Origin: Saccopteryx bilineata
Taxonomy: Eukaryota; Chordata; Mammalia; Chiroptera; Emballonuridae
Direction of reading: 5' to 3'
Length of the DNA stretch: 64,000 nt
Assembly: GCF_036850765.1 (NCBI RefSeq)
Contig: NC_089496.1
Coordinates: 102,448,267 to 102,512,266 of the forward strand
Made by a program: the position numbers and the translations under genes. Below, piece after piece: positions 22,601 through 34,600 of the stretch (its first letter is position 1; each line of letters opens with the position of its first letter). The notes under the pieces are model-generated. The model was not told the origin of the DNA. It did not search any database and saw only the letters and a list, made by a program, of their open reading frames with translations.

Positions 22601-25600
22601 CAGGTGCTTAGACAGGACCAGGAAGAACAGGCTCGGGACTCCGGCTGCTCACAGGTCCATCCCTGAGAATTTAGGGAGCCTGCTGACTGTCTATAGACCC
22701 CTGAGGTCAGCTGCTGTGGCATTCCAGGTGACAAACTGCCCATTCAGAGCCCTAGCTGGGAGTCTGCTTGGACATGGCAGTTGGGCTGTTTTTATCTTGG
22801 GATCCTTCTTGGGGCACGGTGACCGTGGGGCTGGTGAAGGGGCCTGCACAGGCCCTGGCATGCAGGAGTCAGTTCTCAAGCCCCATGCACTTGAGCCGCC
22901 CCGCACAGCCCCACTGAGCGGCACCTACCTCATGCCCGGTGCTTCCGGTCCAGGGGTCCTTCATCTTTTCTGTACCAGGGACCTCTTCCACCATCCGGGC
23001 AAGTTAAGGGCCCCTTCTCAAGACTAGGTGCTTAAATACACAAAATAAAACACATGGGATTATAAAAGGAAGCCATTATATCAAAAAACAGTTATCGGAA
23101 CATTAAAAAAGATAAATATGTGATATAGTAATATATATGCTGCTTGATTATTATATCACCAAATAACAAGATCTAAGAGTTGGTCTAATTACTACTGTCA
23201 CTTAAAATAGTAATGAGAAGAAATTATTTCTAAGACATCTGTAACAACTGCAATGTGACAGGAAAACACCTGTGACTTCCATTGGTGACAGAGTGTGGCT
23301 GCGATGACTGTGGCTTGTCACCCAATTTCATAATTAGCATAAATGCTAGAAAGTCCATGAACTTGGACTTCCTGAATTCCATCCTTGAACCCCATGTCAG
23401 GAACTCCCGTTCTAGCCTGACCCAACTTTATGAGTGTTGAACCTATGACCTCAGTCTTGCTAGAACTGGCTCTAATTAGAAAGGCCAACATCCAAATTTG
23501 TCTTCCCTACTTTAACCAGCGAATTTCTGCCACGGACCTAGCCACTGTCGAGGCTTCCAACTTCCAACTGGGCCGCAAGACGCGCTTCATCATCCATGGC
23601 TTCATAGACAAGGGGGAGGAGAGCTGGCTGACCGACATGTGCAAGGTAGGGGCCCGCCTGCCTCCTTCACCAGGCCGCTCCCTGGTGAGACCAGCATCCC
23701 GCACACAGATTCAAACACTGCAGCTCCCTGCCCCTGCGACTGGGGAAGCAGGCGCCTAGGGACAGATGGCTCCTTTCTAAAAACAGCCATTGTCAGCTTC
23801 TCCCGACCCACTGACTTCTCGCCGGCCATCTCCTCTTAAAGCTGAAAAGACCCAGCGTCCCATCAGAAAGTCCCCTAAGTGGAGACTGAATCAAATTACC
23901 TGGCTTTTATCTCTGATGGTTTATACAAAACCCTTATGTGACATTGAAAAAAATAACAACTTAAACTTTACCCTCAAAAGCTCTGCTATCCAATAGAACT
24001 TTCTGTGGACGGTGTGGATGTTTTATATCTGCACTGTCCACTAGCCACCTCTGCTTACTGAGCACTTGAAATGTGGTGAGTGTGACCAAAGAATTAAAAT
24101 TTAAATTTAATTAACTTTAATTCATTATAACTAGCCACATGTGGCTAGTGGCCACAACGCTGCACAGTGCAGTTCTAAAGCTATTGCGAATATGAGTAAT
24201 GAATTATTATTTGTAACGTCCATTTTTCGAGTGCCTACTATGAGCCTGACACTGTGTTGACATTTCTTGGTCTTTGTCTCACTTAATCCCCCCAGCAATT
24301 TTGTGAGGAAGGTATAGTTATTGTTCCCATTTTATAAAAGAAGAAATTAAGGCACAAAAAGTTCAATATTTGCACAGAGTTAAATCCAGAGGTAGAATGC
24401 AAAACCAGGTCTTCTGTCGGTAAGATACCCCCACTTGTGTCCAGAGACTCCATCTGCAGGACATCCCCATGGGCATGGCTTTTAACCTTGTCACTGGGGT
24501 ATACCCCGAGCAGCTGCCTCCCACGGGTATCTGCTCCTCTTGAGGTTAGGGTGCTCACACGTGCCCGCAGGTCTCAGAAGGAGGCCGTGTGACCCTGGAG
24601 CTGGGAAGGTCAGGGGGACATGGTCCATCACAATGCCCTGGCCTCCAGCCAACTTCTCACCACCTCAATCCAAGATATAGTCCAGGGCACCCCCAAATGA
24701 ACACAAGATATACAGTGGCCCTTTCTGACATTTATATATTTGGTCCCCTTCAGGGGCCAGTACCAGCACTTGGACACCATGTGTCACCTCCCTCCTGAAG
24801 GTAACAGTATACCATAGTCATGCCACACAATACAGAAGATGCATATATCTGGGAGAGTTGGAGCGTACCTCCATCAAAACCTTCTATCTCCCAATTATGC
24901 GTTGTTGGAAACAAAAAAGCAGCTCCCCTGTGGCTCCAACTACATAGAAAAATAGTCAGCAAACTTCCTGTAAAAGACCGGGTAGTAAATATTTCAGCAT
25001 TTGCAGGTCATATGGTTTCAACCCAACTCCGCTAGAGCTCAGAAGCAGAGAGAGAGTATACGTAAACAGATGCATGTGGCTGTGTTCTAATAAAACTTTG
25101 TTTATAAGAGCAGGTAGATCTGGCCTTCCAGTAATAGTTTGCTAAGCCCTGATCTAGTAAGTGATCTTTTTTGACCTGGCTGTGTCAATAATCATCTGGG
25201 AGACCTTGCACAAATCACTCCATTCCAGGCCTCAGTGTCCACATCCGTTAAGTGGGGACAAGATAGCCAGTTCATAGTGATGTGGAGAGGGTGAGGACAT
25301 GTGGGGGGAATATTAAAGCTCTGAGAGAAAGCAGGTGCTTCGTGGGTGTGAATTCCTACATGGGGAGTGTGTCGCCTGCACTTGTTAATACCCTGGTTTC
25401 TCCCTCGTGTTTCTCTCCCCAGAATATGTTCAAAGTTGAGGAGGTGAACTGCATCTGTGTGGACTGGAGACGTGGGGCCAAGACGGACTACAACCAGGCT
25501 GTCCACAACATTCGAGTCGTGGGAGCAGAGCTGGCTTTCTTAGTACAGGGGCTGTCGGTAAAACCCTGCCTGGGCCACATCCCGTGGGGAGGGGGCAGAG

Positions 25601-28600
25601 GCAGGGACGTCAGGGGACTGGTGGGCAGGGGGTCGGCCTAGAAGCCTGGAAGCATAGAGGGGTTTTTCCTGAAATGAAGCTGCAACCTTCCTCCCTCCTG
25701 GAGTGTCCTGTAGATCCCTAGCTGTGGTGCCTGGGGCAAACCAACCCCTCTGAGGCTCCGTTTCCCCTTTGGAAATAAGCCTTCCTTGCAGGCTGTTCTG
25801 GGAATTCTAGAGCAGGCTGGGCCGCCCGACAGTTCTCAGACCAGCAGATGGGTCTTCATTCTCATAGAAGGGAAAGGCTTCTGGAAGGTCTATTCCGGAG
25901 CGCCCAGAGCTGGGCCCACTGCCCACGCTCTCGCAGCGGGGCCCACGCCCCGCCCGGGACGAGAAGGAGGCCTTGCGGCGGGGAGTGGATGGAAGCACGC
26001 AGAGCCCGTCCCGGCTCCGCCAAGGCGGCCTGCAGTTGACACGGTGGCCGCTAGTCAGCACTGTTGGCCCGCGCATCTGCCGGTCCGCGGGGCTCGGAGA
26101 CTGCGGTGGCCTGCGGCCCGGTCGCTCCTCCCGAGACCCACCCCTATCCCTGGTCCCCGAGCTGGCGCGTCCTCGTTCCGGGCCCGGGCGACCTGACGCG
26201 CCATCCTTCTGCAGAATGAATGGGGCTACGACCTTGAGAACGTGCACTTCATCGGCCACAGCCTGGGCGCGCACGCGGCCGCGGAGGCGGGCAGGCGGCT
26301 GGGGGGCCACGTGGGCAGGATCACAGGTACGGGGCGCCGGGTCCCGCCCGGGGGCGGGCGGTGGAAGTCCAGCCACGTGCACTTTCCGAGGCCAAGGGCG
26401 CCCCTACTGGTCCTCCGGGAACTGATTTTATTTAGGTGCTGCCCGATTTAGAATAAGAAATAATTGCCCATTTATTTTCATGTGAACTACAAAGTATATG
26501 ATTGTAAATAAAAATATTTATAAATATATATAACTTATATTAATAACTATATATTTATGTGTTATATATATATATCATTAAACCCATAATTTCAGGATAA
26601 TAATTGCTAGAGTAGGGTAGATTTTTAACAAGTGAAATGGTTTTTTAATGCTAATTCATCAGTTCCACCAATGCTTATTGTCTTCGCTGTGCCAGTCAGA
26701 GGCAGAAAATGAAAGAGGCTAGCTGAGACCTGCCGCAGGAGGTGCTCAGTAACTACTGAGAATGAATGAATGAATGAATGAATGAACGAATGAATGAACA
26801 AACGAAGAAATCACTAGGCAAGATGAGGAAGCACAGACATAGACACAGACCCCTAGGCAGCCAGGTTTGTGTGTAATTCACAAACAGTTTAATGAATGTC
26901 TCTTTTGCTCAGAGTACCTGGCTAGTTACTAGGTGAAGGATAGGGGTTCCCCAAGTCCTGTATGCCACCTTCTGCTTCTCTTTGGAGATGAGCTGGGCAA
27001 CCCCTGCTCCAGGGAGATACCCCCAGGGAGCTTGTGGGTACAGGGGATACTACCTGGTGCATCTGAGAATATGGCCTAACTGTCCACCTCCCCCTGTCAG
27101 GACTGGACCCAGCAGAGCCATGCTTCCAGGGCACGCCCGAGGAGATCCGGCTGGACTCATCTGACGCCATGTTTGTGGATGTGATTCACACAGATGCTGC
27201 GCCCATTGTCCCCTTCCTAGGTGAGTCCCTCACTCCACCTCTTGGTGACTAGGCTGTAACTGGGGAGAGTAGGGCCAGGTACCCCACCACCCACCACATA
27301 CATATGTTGCCAGGGGTGGTGTTCAACACAGTTAACTACGGAAATGGCTGGTACACCAACCGGGTGCCAGCTACAGATAAACAGCCAGGACAGTGCCAGT
27401 GCCATCTGCCTGTGGCCTGGGTAGGACAAAAAATACTCTCTAGCTCGTGGAAGGTTGCTGCTCAGTCTTCAAACCCTTCCCTAACCTGCCACTATCCAGA
27501 GAGGCAGATGTATTATAGATGCTTGATCTATACTTGTAAAATGCAAAGTTAATTTTTGAATTTTTTGCTCTACTTTTTTTGTGAAAGCTTTGGTTATAGT
27601 TTGTGTTATTAGAGATTAAATATATTCCTTTATTTCTTCTAAAATCAAATGGGTGAAGGATTTTTTTATTTTCAATAAATTAAAATGCTAAAATGTGTAA
27701 AAATTAAATAGTAAATAAAAACGTTATTTTTTTTCAATATTTTCTTACATAACCACTCATGAAACATGCCCATAAAAGGGTATGTCCTTAATAATGATGA
27801 TGATTACCATGTGCAGCCCTGAACACTTTGTACACATTAATTCCTTAATCATAGTAACAACCCTAAAAAGGTGGGCTTTATTTTTACTGTTTCATAGCTG
27901 AGCAAACTGAGGCTCAGAGAGCTGTGGTAATTACCCAAGATCACAGAATATTATATATTAATATAATTATATTATATATAATTATATTATATACTATATA
28001 TTAAATAGGGCCAAGATGTGATCACAGGTCTGTGTGCTTAGAAAATCGAAGTGTCCCGTCAGTATGCTGGGCTCTCAATATAATAATAATACAATGTTAT
28101 ATGGCCTCCCTATAACTATATATATATATATACATATACATATATACATATATACATATATATATATAATATAGAAGTCAACATTTTAAAATGAATGAAG
28201 TAATAGAAATTGCAGCAGTCCTGATATGTGTCTACTGATGCATAATGGTGTCAGGGTATATCCTTCTTGTTCAGGGCCTGCCCAAGACAGAGACAGAGAC
28301 ACACACAAGCACACATATATGCACGCTCACTTCCTCTGCTCTCTCCTCCCTCCTTGTCTTGCCAAGGGCTCTTTGAGAATTTTTTGCAAAGCCAGACAGG
28401 TGGCCACACTGAGGGAGAATATGCCAAGAAGATTCTCATTCTCATTGGAAGGAGCTGGACACGCCCTGTGGCCCTGACCTCGCCTTGAGACCCTTTCCCT
28501 CCCTGACAACCTCTGCTTCCAATGTTCCAGGTTTTGGAATGAGCCAGAAGGTGGGCCATCTGGATTTCTACCCCAATGGAGGCAAGCAAATGCCTGGGTG

Positions 28601-31600
28601 TAAGAAAAACATCCTTTCAACCATCGTTGATATCAACGGACTGTGGGAAGGTATGTAAATTAGCAAAGCAAGTCAGCAGCTATTCCACTTGGGGAGAAAG
28701 AGGAGCAGTGGCAAGGCCACCACTTAGCAGGGGTCCCCAAACTATGGCCCGCGGGCCACATGCGGCCCCCTGAGGCCATTTATCCGCCCCCGCTGCACTT
28801 CCAGAAGGAGCACTTCTTTCATTGATGGTCAGTGAGAGAAGCATAGTTCCCATTGAAATACTGGTCAGTTTGTTGATTTAAATTTACTTGTTCTTTATTT
28901 TAAATATTGTATTTGTTCCCGTTTTGTTTTTTTACTTTAAAATAAGATATGTGCAGTGTGCATAGGGATTTGTTCATAGTTTTTTTTATAGTCCGACCCT
29001 CCAATAGTCTGAGGGACAGTGAACTGGCCCCCTGTGTAAAAAGTTTGGGGACCCCTAACTTATGGTGTGCTCGTTCTGTCCCAGGCATTTGCACAATGTC
29101 ATGAGATAGTTACTCTGCTTATCCGCACTTTACAGGTAAAGAAACCAGATCAAGGTGCCCAAGCCTACCTTATATGGAAGCCCAATTTCTGGCTGCAAAA
29201 CCCTGAACTCAGACCCTAGCCTTTGTCGTCTTCCCCTTTCTGAGGACACTGAGACCTGAGCTAGACACACATTGGCACATACCCAGCTCAGGCTTTGCCC
29301 TTCCCCCTCCCACATTCACTGCTTGCTCCTTGGAGGGCAAGCGCAAAGATTTGGAGGGTTCTGACTTTCTTTTTTTTTTTTTTTTTTTGGATTTCTTATT
29401 TTTTTATTGATTTAAATTTATTGCGTTTACATAGATTCAAGTGTCCCACTGAATACATCCTCCCGCACCCCCGAATTCCCCTCAATATCCTTCTTGTCCC
29501 CTCCCCCAACACCCTCTCCGCTTTCCTCCAGGATTTGCTCTTCTCTCTATAATGCTGTTATGTATATATAATGTCACCAAGCTCTTTCCCTTCTCTGATC
29601 TCATCCTCTCATCCCCTTTCCCTCTATCCACTTGCTCACTGGTCCCTTTGATCCCTCCTCTGCCTCTATTCTGTTCCTCAGTTCACATTGTTCATTAGAT
29701 TCCTTATATGAGTGAAGTCATATATTTTTATTTCTTGTCTGGCTTATGTCACTTAACATAATAGCTTCCAGGTCCATCCCTGTTGTTGCAAAAGGTATTT
29801 TCTTCTTTTTCATGGCCCCATAGTATTCCATGTGTATATGTAGTACAACTTTTTAATCCACTTGTCCACTGAAGGACACTTGGGCTGTATCCAGATCTTC
29901 ATTATTGTAAACAATGCTGCTATAAACATGGGGATGCATTTCTTCTTTTCAATCAGTGATTTGGTGTTCTTAGTATATATTCCTAAAAGTGGGATGGCTG
30001 GGTCAAAAGGCAGTTCCATTTTTAATTTTTTGAGGAATCTCCATACCATTTTCCACAGTGGTTGCACCAGTCTGCATTCCCACCAGCAGTGCAGGATTCC
30101 CTTTACTCCACATCCTCGCCAGCACTTATTATGTTTTGTTTTGTTAATGTGTCATTCTGACTGGTGTGTAGTGGTATCTCATTGTGGTTTTAATTTGCAT
30201 TTCTCTAATGATTAGTGATGTTGAACATTTTTTCTTTTGCCTATTGGCCATCTGAATGTCCTCTTTGAAGTGTCTATTCATTTCTTTTGCCCATTTTTGA
30301 TTCGATTATGTTCCTTGATTTCTCTTATCAATGTTTTATAATTTTCTGAGTACAAGTCTTTAACCTCCTTGGATAAATTTACAGCTAGGTACTTTCTTTG
30401 TTGTTGTTGCAGTAGTGAAGGGGACTGTTTTCTTAATTTCTCTTTTGGACAGTTCATCGTTGGTGTATAAAAATGCCACTGGTTTTTGAATATTAATTTT
30501 ATATCCTGCCACCTTGCTGAATTCATTTATTAGGCCCAGTAGTTATTTTACTGAGACTTTAGGGTTTTCTATGTACAGTATCATATCATCAGCAAATAAT
30601 TATAGTTTTACTTCTTCTTTTTCGATTTGGATGCATTTCTAAAATCTTAAATCTACATTCCTCTTTACCCTTGTTCTGTTTACAACAGGACCATTAACAC
30701 TTCTTACATCATTGGTTTGGTTGTAATAAATTCCTTGAGAGTTTTTTTTTATTTTTGTATGGGAAGCTTTTTATTTCTCCTTCTATTTCAAATGATAGCC
30801 TTGCTGGATAAAGAAGTCTTGGTTGTAGGATCTTGTTCTGCATTAATTTGAATCTCTCTTGCCATTCCCTTCTCGCCTCAAGTGTTTTTGTTGAGAAGTC
30901 GGATGTCATCCTTTTGGGGTCTCCTTTGTAGGTGATTGACTGCTTTTCTCTTGCAGCTTTTAGTATTCTTTCTTTATTTCTTAGCTTTGGTTTTTTAATT
31001 ATGATGTGTCTTCATTTAGGTTTATTTGGGTTCCTTTTTAATGGGATTCTCTGTGCTTCTTGAACTTGTGTGACTTTTTCCTGCATCAATTTTGGGACAT
31101 TTTCAGCTATGATTTCTTCAATCAGGTTCTCTATCCCTTGCTCTTTCTCTTCTCCTTCAGGAACCCCTATGATGCAGATGTTGTTTCTCTTCCTATTGTA
31201 ACAGAACTCTCTTAGAGTTTTCTCAGACATTTTGATCCTCTTTTTCTTTTGCTGTTCTGCTTCCGTGCTTTTGCTTATCTTGTCTTCTAAATTGCTGATT
31301 CGATCCTCTTTTTCATCCCACCTGCTTTTCATTCCTTGTAGTGTAGTCTTCATTTCTGATATTGTGTTTGTCATTTCTGTCTGATCCTTTTTTATGATTT
31401 CAATGTCCTTTTTGATGCCAGATATCTCATTGTTTAGGTACTCATGTTGTCTATCTATGGTTGCTCTAAGATCCTTGAGCATCCTCACAATCATTATTCT
31501 AAACTCTGCATCCAGCATCTTAGTTATTTCCATTTCATTCTTTTTCTGGGGATTCCTCTAGTTGATTCATTTGAATTGCACTTCCCCGTCTTCCCATTTT

Positions 31601-34600
31601 GTCTCGATATAGACTGCTCCTTCAAATATGTTGTTTGTGTCGTTGAGTATAGGGTTGGTGTTGTCTGACTCCAGCTTTCAGCTGTGTTGTTTCTAAATCT
31701 TCCTGGGATGGCTTCAGCTGTCTGTAATCTGTTGTGGACTACTTGTCTGCTGCTACTGCTCTTTTTGCTGTTTGTGACGTTTTCTTTGCCTTAGCTGGGT
31801 CAGGTGTGAGGAGCCTTTCCTTAAGATACCACTCTAACTATGGTTGTTAGGTCTTGAGCTGATGCTCTGTATCTGGCCGCTGGATGTACCGGCCCTGGAA
31901 CTCACAGGCCGGAAACTGGCGAAGACCAGTGGGAGTCACCGCTTTTGAATGGCCCTCAGCAACCTTCTTGGAGCTACAGGCGATCCAGAATCATCTTCTC
32001 CTCATTCGACACCCGATCCTCCAAGTCGGCCATTTTGGGCTGCTCTCAGCTCTGACTTTCTTGCCCTTTGCTGTTGCCAGCTGCTGGCACTGGAAAGGGA
32101 CTGAGCTGACAGGAAGACATGGGGGTCGTGCTCTGTGGGTTCAGGGAGTGCGTGCACGGAAGGGAAGGCCGGGAGGTCCGGGGGGACAAGCCTTTGTGTG
32201 TGTTGATGTCAGAAATGTCCAAACTTGTGGAGAATTTTTATGGATTTGAGCCAAACTGATACCAGTTGCTAGGAAGCAAAATCTCAACAGACTGAGGAAA
32301 TGCTCCAGAGTGTGGCTGTTTTACAGCTTATTTGATACATCAGGAGAAAGGAGGAGACCTCGGAGGGTTACAGGAAACTCATTGGTGGTAGGTGAAGGTT
32401 CCAGGAGAGAGCAAAGTGGGGGAAATCTCTGGGATTAGATAAAAAATAAAACGGAAACACTTCTTTTACAGAGAAGGATACAGAAGAGTTAAGGATCGTT
32501 TACAGCACATAGAGACGCTATTTGGGGAACAGGACAACAATGGGGTTCTGTGGTCTGGTGCTCTCGTGGAGGGGGCAGGGTCATGCCCGGAAGGGTCTAG
32601 AAAAGATTACTCTGACATGTCAAAGGTACATTATCTTTGATGCAAAAAGAAAATATATTTACTTAAGATAAAGACTGGCCTTTGACAAGGAAGCTGCAGG
32701 CCTGGATGGGACTAACCACCATAATAACTTGCTTGGAGTTAGGAATTTTTATGTTCAGACCATCCTATGTGCTTACTTTTGGTCTCTGAGTTTGTAAGGC
32801 CCCGTGCAGGCCTCCCCTGAGCTTGTCAGGTTTAGTATGTGACTTCTCTTTTGTCCGCATGTGTGTCTCCGTTTACCTGAGACAGTGGGCTCGGTCCCCT
32901 GATATCAGGTGACTTAGAGCAGCATCTCCATTACGTGCCCTTGTCTGGCCTTTGCCCTGTGTCTGCGGCCTCTCCCTTGAGACCAGGCTCCATCTCCTCC
33001 CCGAAAGTAGAGGCTTTGAGTCTGTGACCATTTCATTTTAGTGTTTATTTTTCTGAGCTGGGGGTTTCTTGAGGCCGGGGACTGTGTCCGGGACATCTCA
33101 GACTCCCTGGTACCCTGCTCAGGGCCAGACCCAAAGCAGGTGCTCAGTACAGTTCATTCAATTGAGCTGAGCAGGTTTCGGTAGCATTTTAATATTCCAT
33201 GTGCTTAATGGGAAAGAAAAGAGTCGATAAAGCAACAACCAACATCCACTGGCAGTAAATGGAGCCTTTGACCTCTTCTTCCATGTAACTCCGGGGAAGA
33301 CGTGGCTGTTCCGCTCCCCGAAGGAACACCAGAGTCACAATGAGGGCTGCCCCGCCCAGAGGCGAGGAGGAGGGCACACATAATAGAAAGGAGCCCAGGT
33401 TTAATTAAAGAGGCAATTTAGAGTGAACAAGCCCATGCACACTGGAGTGTGCTTCTATTGTGTGGGGCTCTGAGCACCCAGGCGCTGGGCACTGAGGAAC
33501 AATTAAATCCAGTCTCTTCTCTATTATGGGATCCCTGGGCAGCGATTTTGGATGAAAGGAACAATTAAGTTTGAAACAGGTTGTGTTGTCTGGTAATGAG
33601 CGTTGGTGTGGGGAACTAACGGGCTTGGCTGGAAGTCGCTGGGCCCTGGGGCAGGCAGGGCTGTGGGCTGTGCGGAGCTAATCCCCCCAGCACAAAGGGG
33701 ACTGGTCTTTTCTCTGTGGGTGGTGGGAAAAGCCCCCCAGACCCCCCAGAAGTGGTTCCCAGGTATGCCTGGGGTCACTGTGGATCACGCCATGGGAAGT
33801 TTTGTACCATGTCGTTGGAGAAATGAAAAAACAGTTTTGCAAACAAGAGGACTTGGGTTTAAAGAAAAACTTGGTAAATAAAAAGCAGCAACAGAGTGAC
33901 CAGAGGGCCACGGTGACCTTGATCTTCACCGCCTTCACTGTGTGCCTGGAATAGTAAGGAGGAGGGATTTCTCTGCCTGAGGCCACGACATGGAAAAGCT
34001 TGTTTCTTGTGAAAGGCCTGTCCCGTGTGGTCCTCTCCAACAGTGGCCCTCTGGCGACCCGCCACCCACAGCAGCACGTGGTTGGCCTTCGAGGTGACTG
34101 GTTTTAAAATGGGAGCGTACTGCTATCATTTAAGCATGGAAACATTTCCATGTAAAAGTCAAGATGCTGGATTCTCATGAAAAATTAGAAGACCCAGCCA
34201 TCTGGGGCTTAACATTCAACAACTGGCTAACCAGTGTAAGAGTCCTTATAGAAGCTATTGCTATTCCCTCTTTCTCTCTCTCCCTCCACCTTTGTGTATG
34301 TTTTCTCTCACTGCCCCTAAAGCGCCACCAGCCCTCATCATTCATTAATGCCAGATGCCTGGCCCCTGGCGTTTGGACAGATGTGCTGGTTAGAACACGT
34401 CACTCCCCAGCACCGGCTAGCCCTGGGTAAGCCCTCCTCAGCAAAGGGAAAGAGGTGGGGAGAGGAAAGCAACTCCCACTCCAGCCAAACATCATTACTA
34501 AACAAGTCCCCGAATTTCCTACTTGCTCCCAAAGAATGTCAAAGTCAATGAGAGAAACTTTGAATTGTGACCAAGGCATTCAGGAATGCCGACGCCCGTC

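Larger units (their letters stand above)
29372..32050 (-). mobile_element. L1 with internal ORF2 deletions
   Basis: Minus-strand order: 5' UTR-like sequence (about 32050-31540), ORF1 (31533-30709), the late part of ORF2 (about 30600-29800), the 3' UTR and an A-tail seen as a T-run at 29372-29388. Most of ORF2, including the endonuclease and most of the reverse transcriptase, is missing. The 12-bp string tctgactttctt occurs at both edges (29360-29371 and 32051-32062) and fits a target-site duplication. It lies antisense to PNLIPRP2 in its 6-kb intron. Confidence 0.8.

Noticed and set aside
25807..26382. 191-codon minus-strand ORF and 150-codon plus-strand ORF
   Set aside because: Stop-poor because of the high GC content around the PNLIPRP2 Ser exon; no conserved product.
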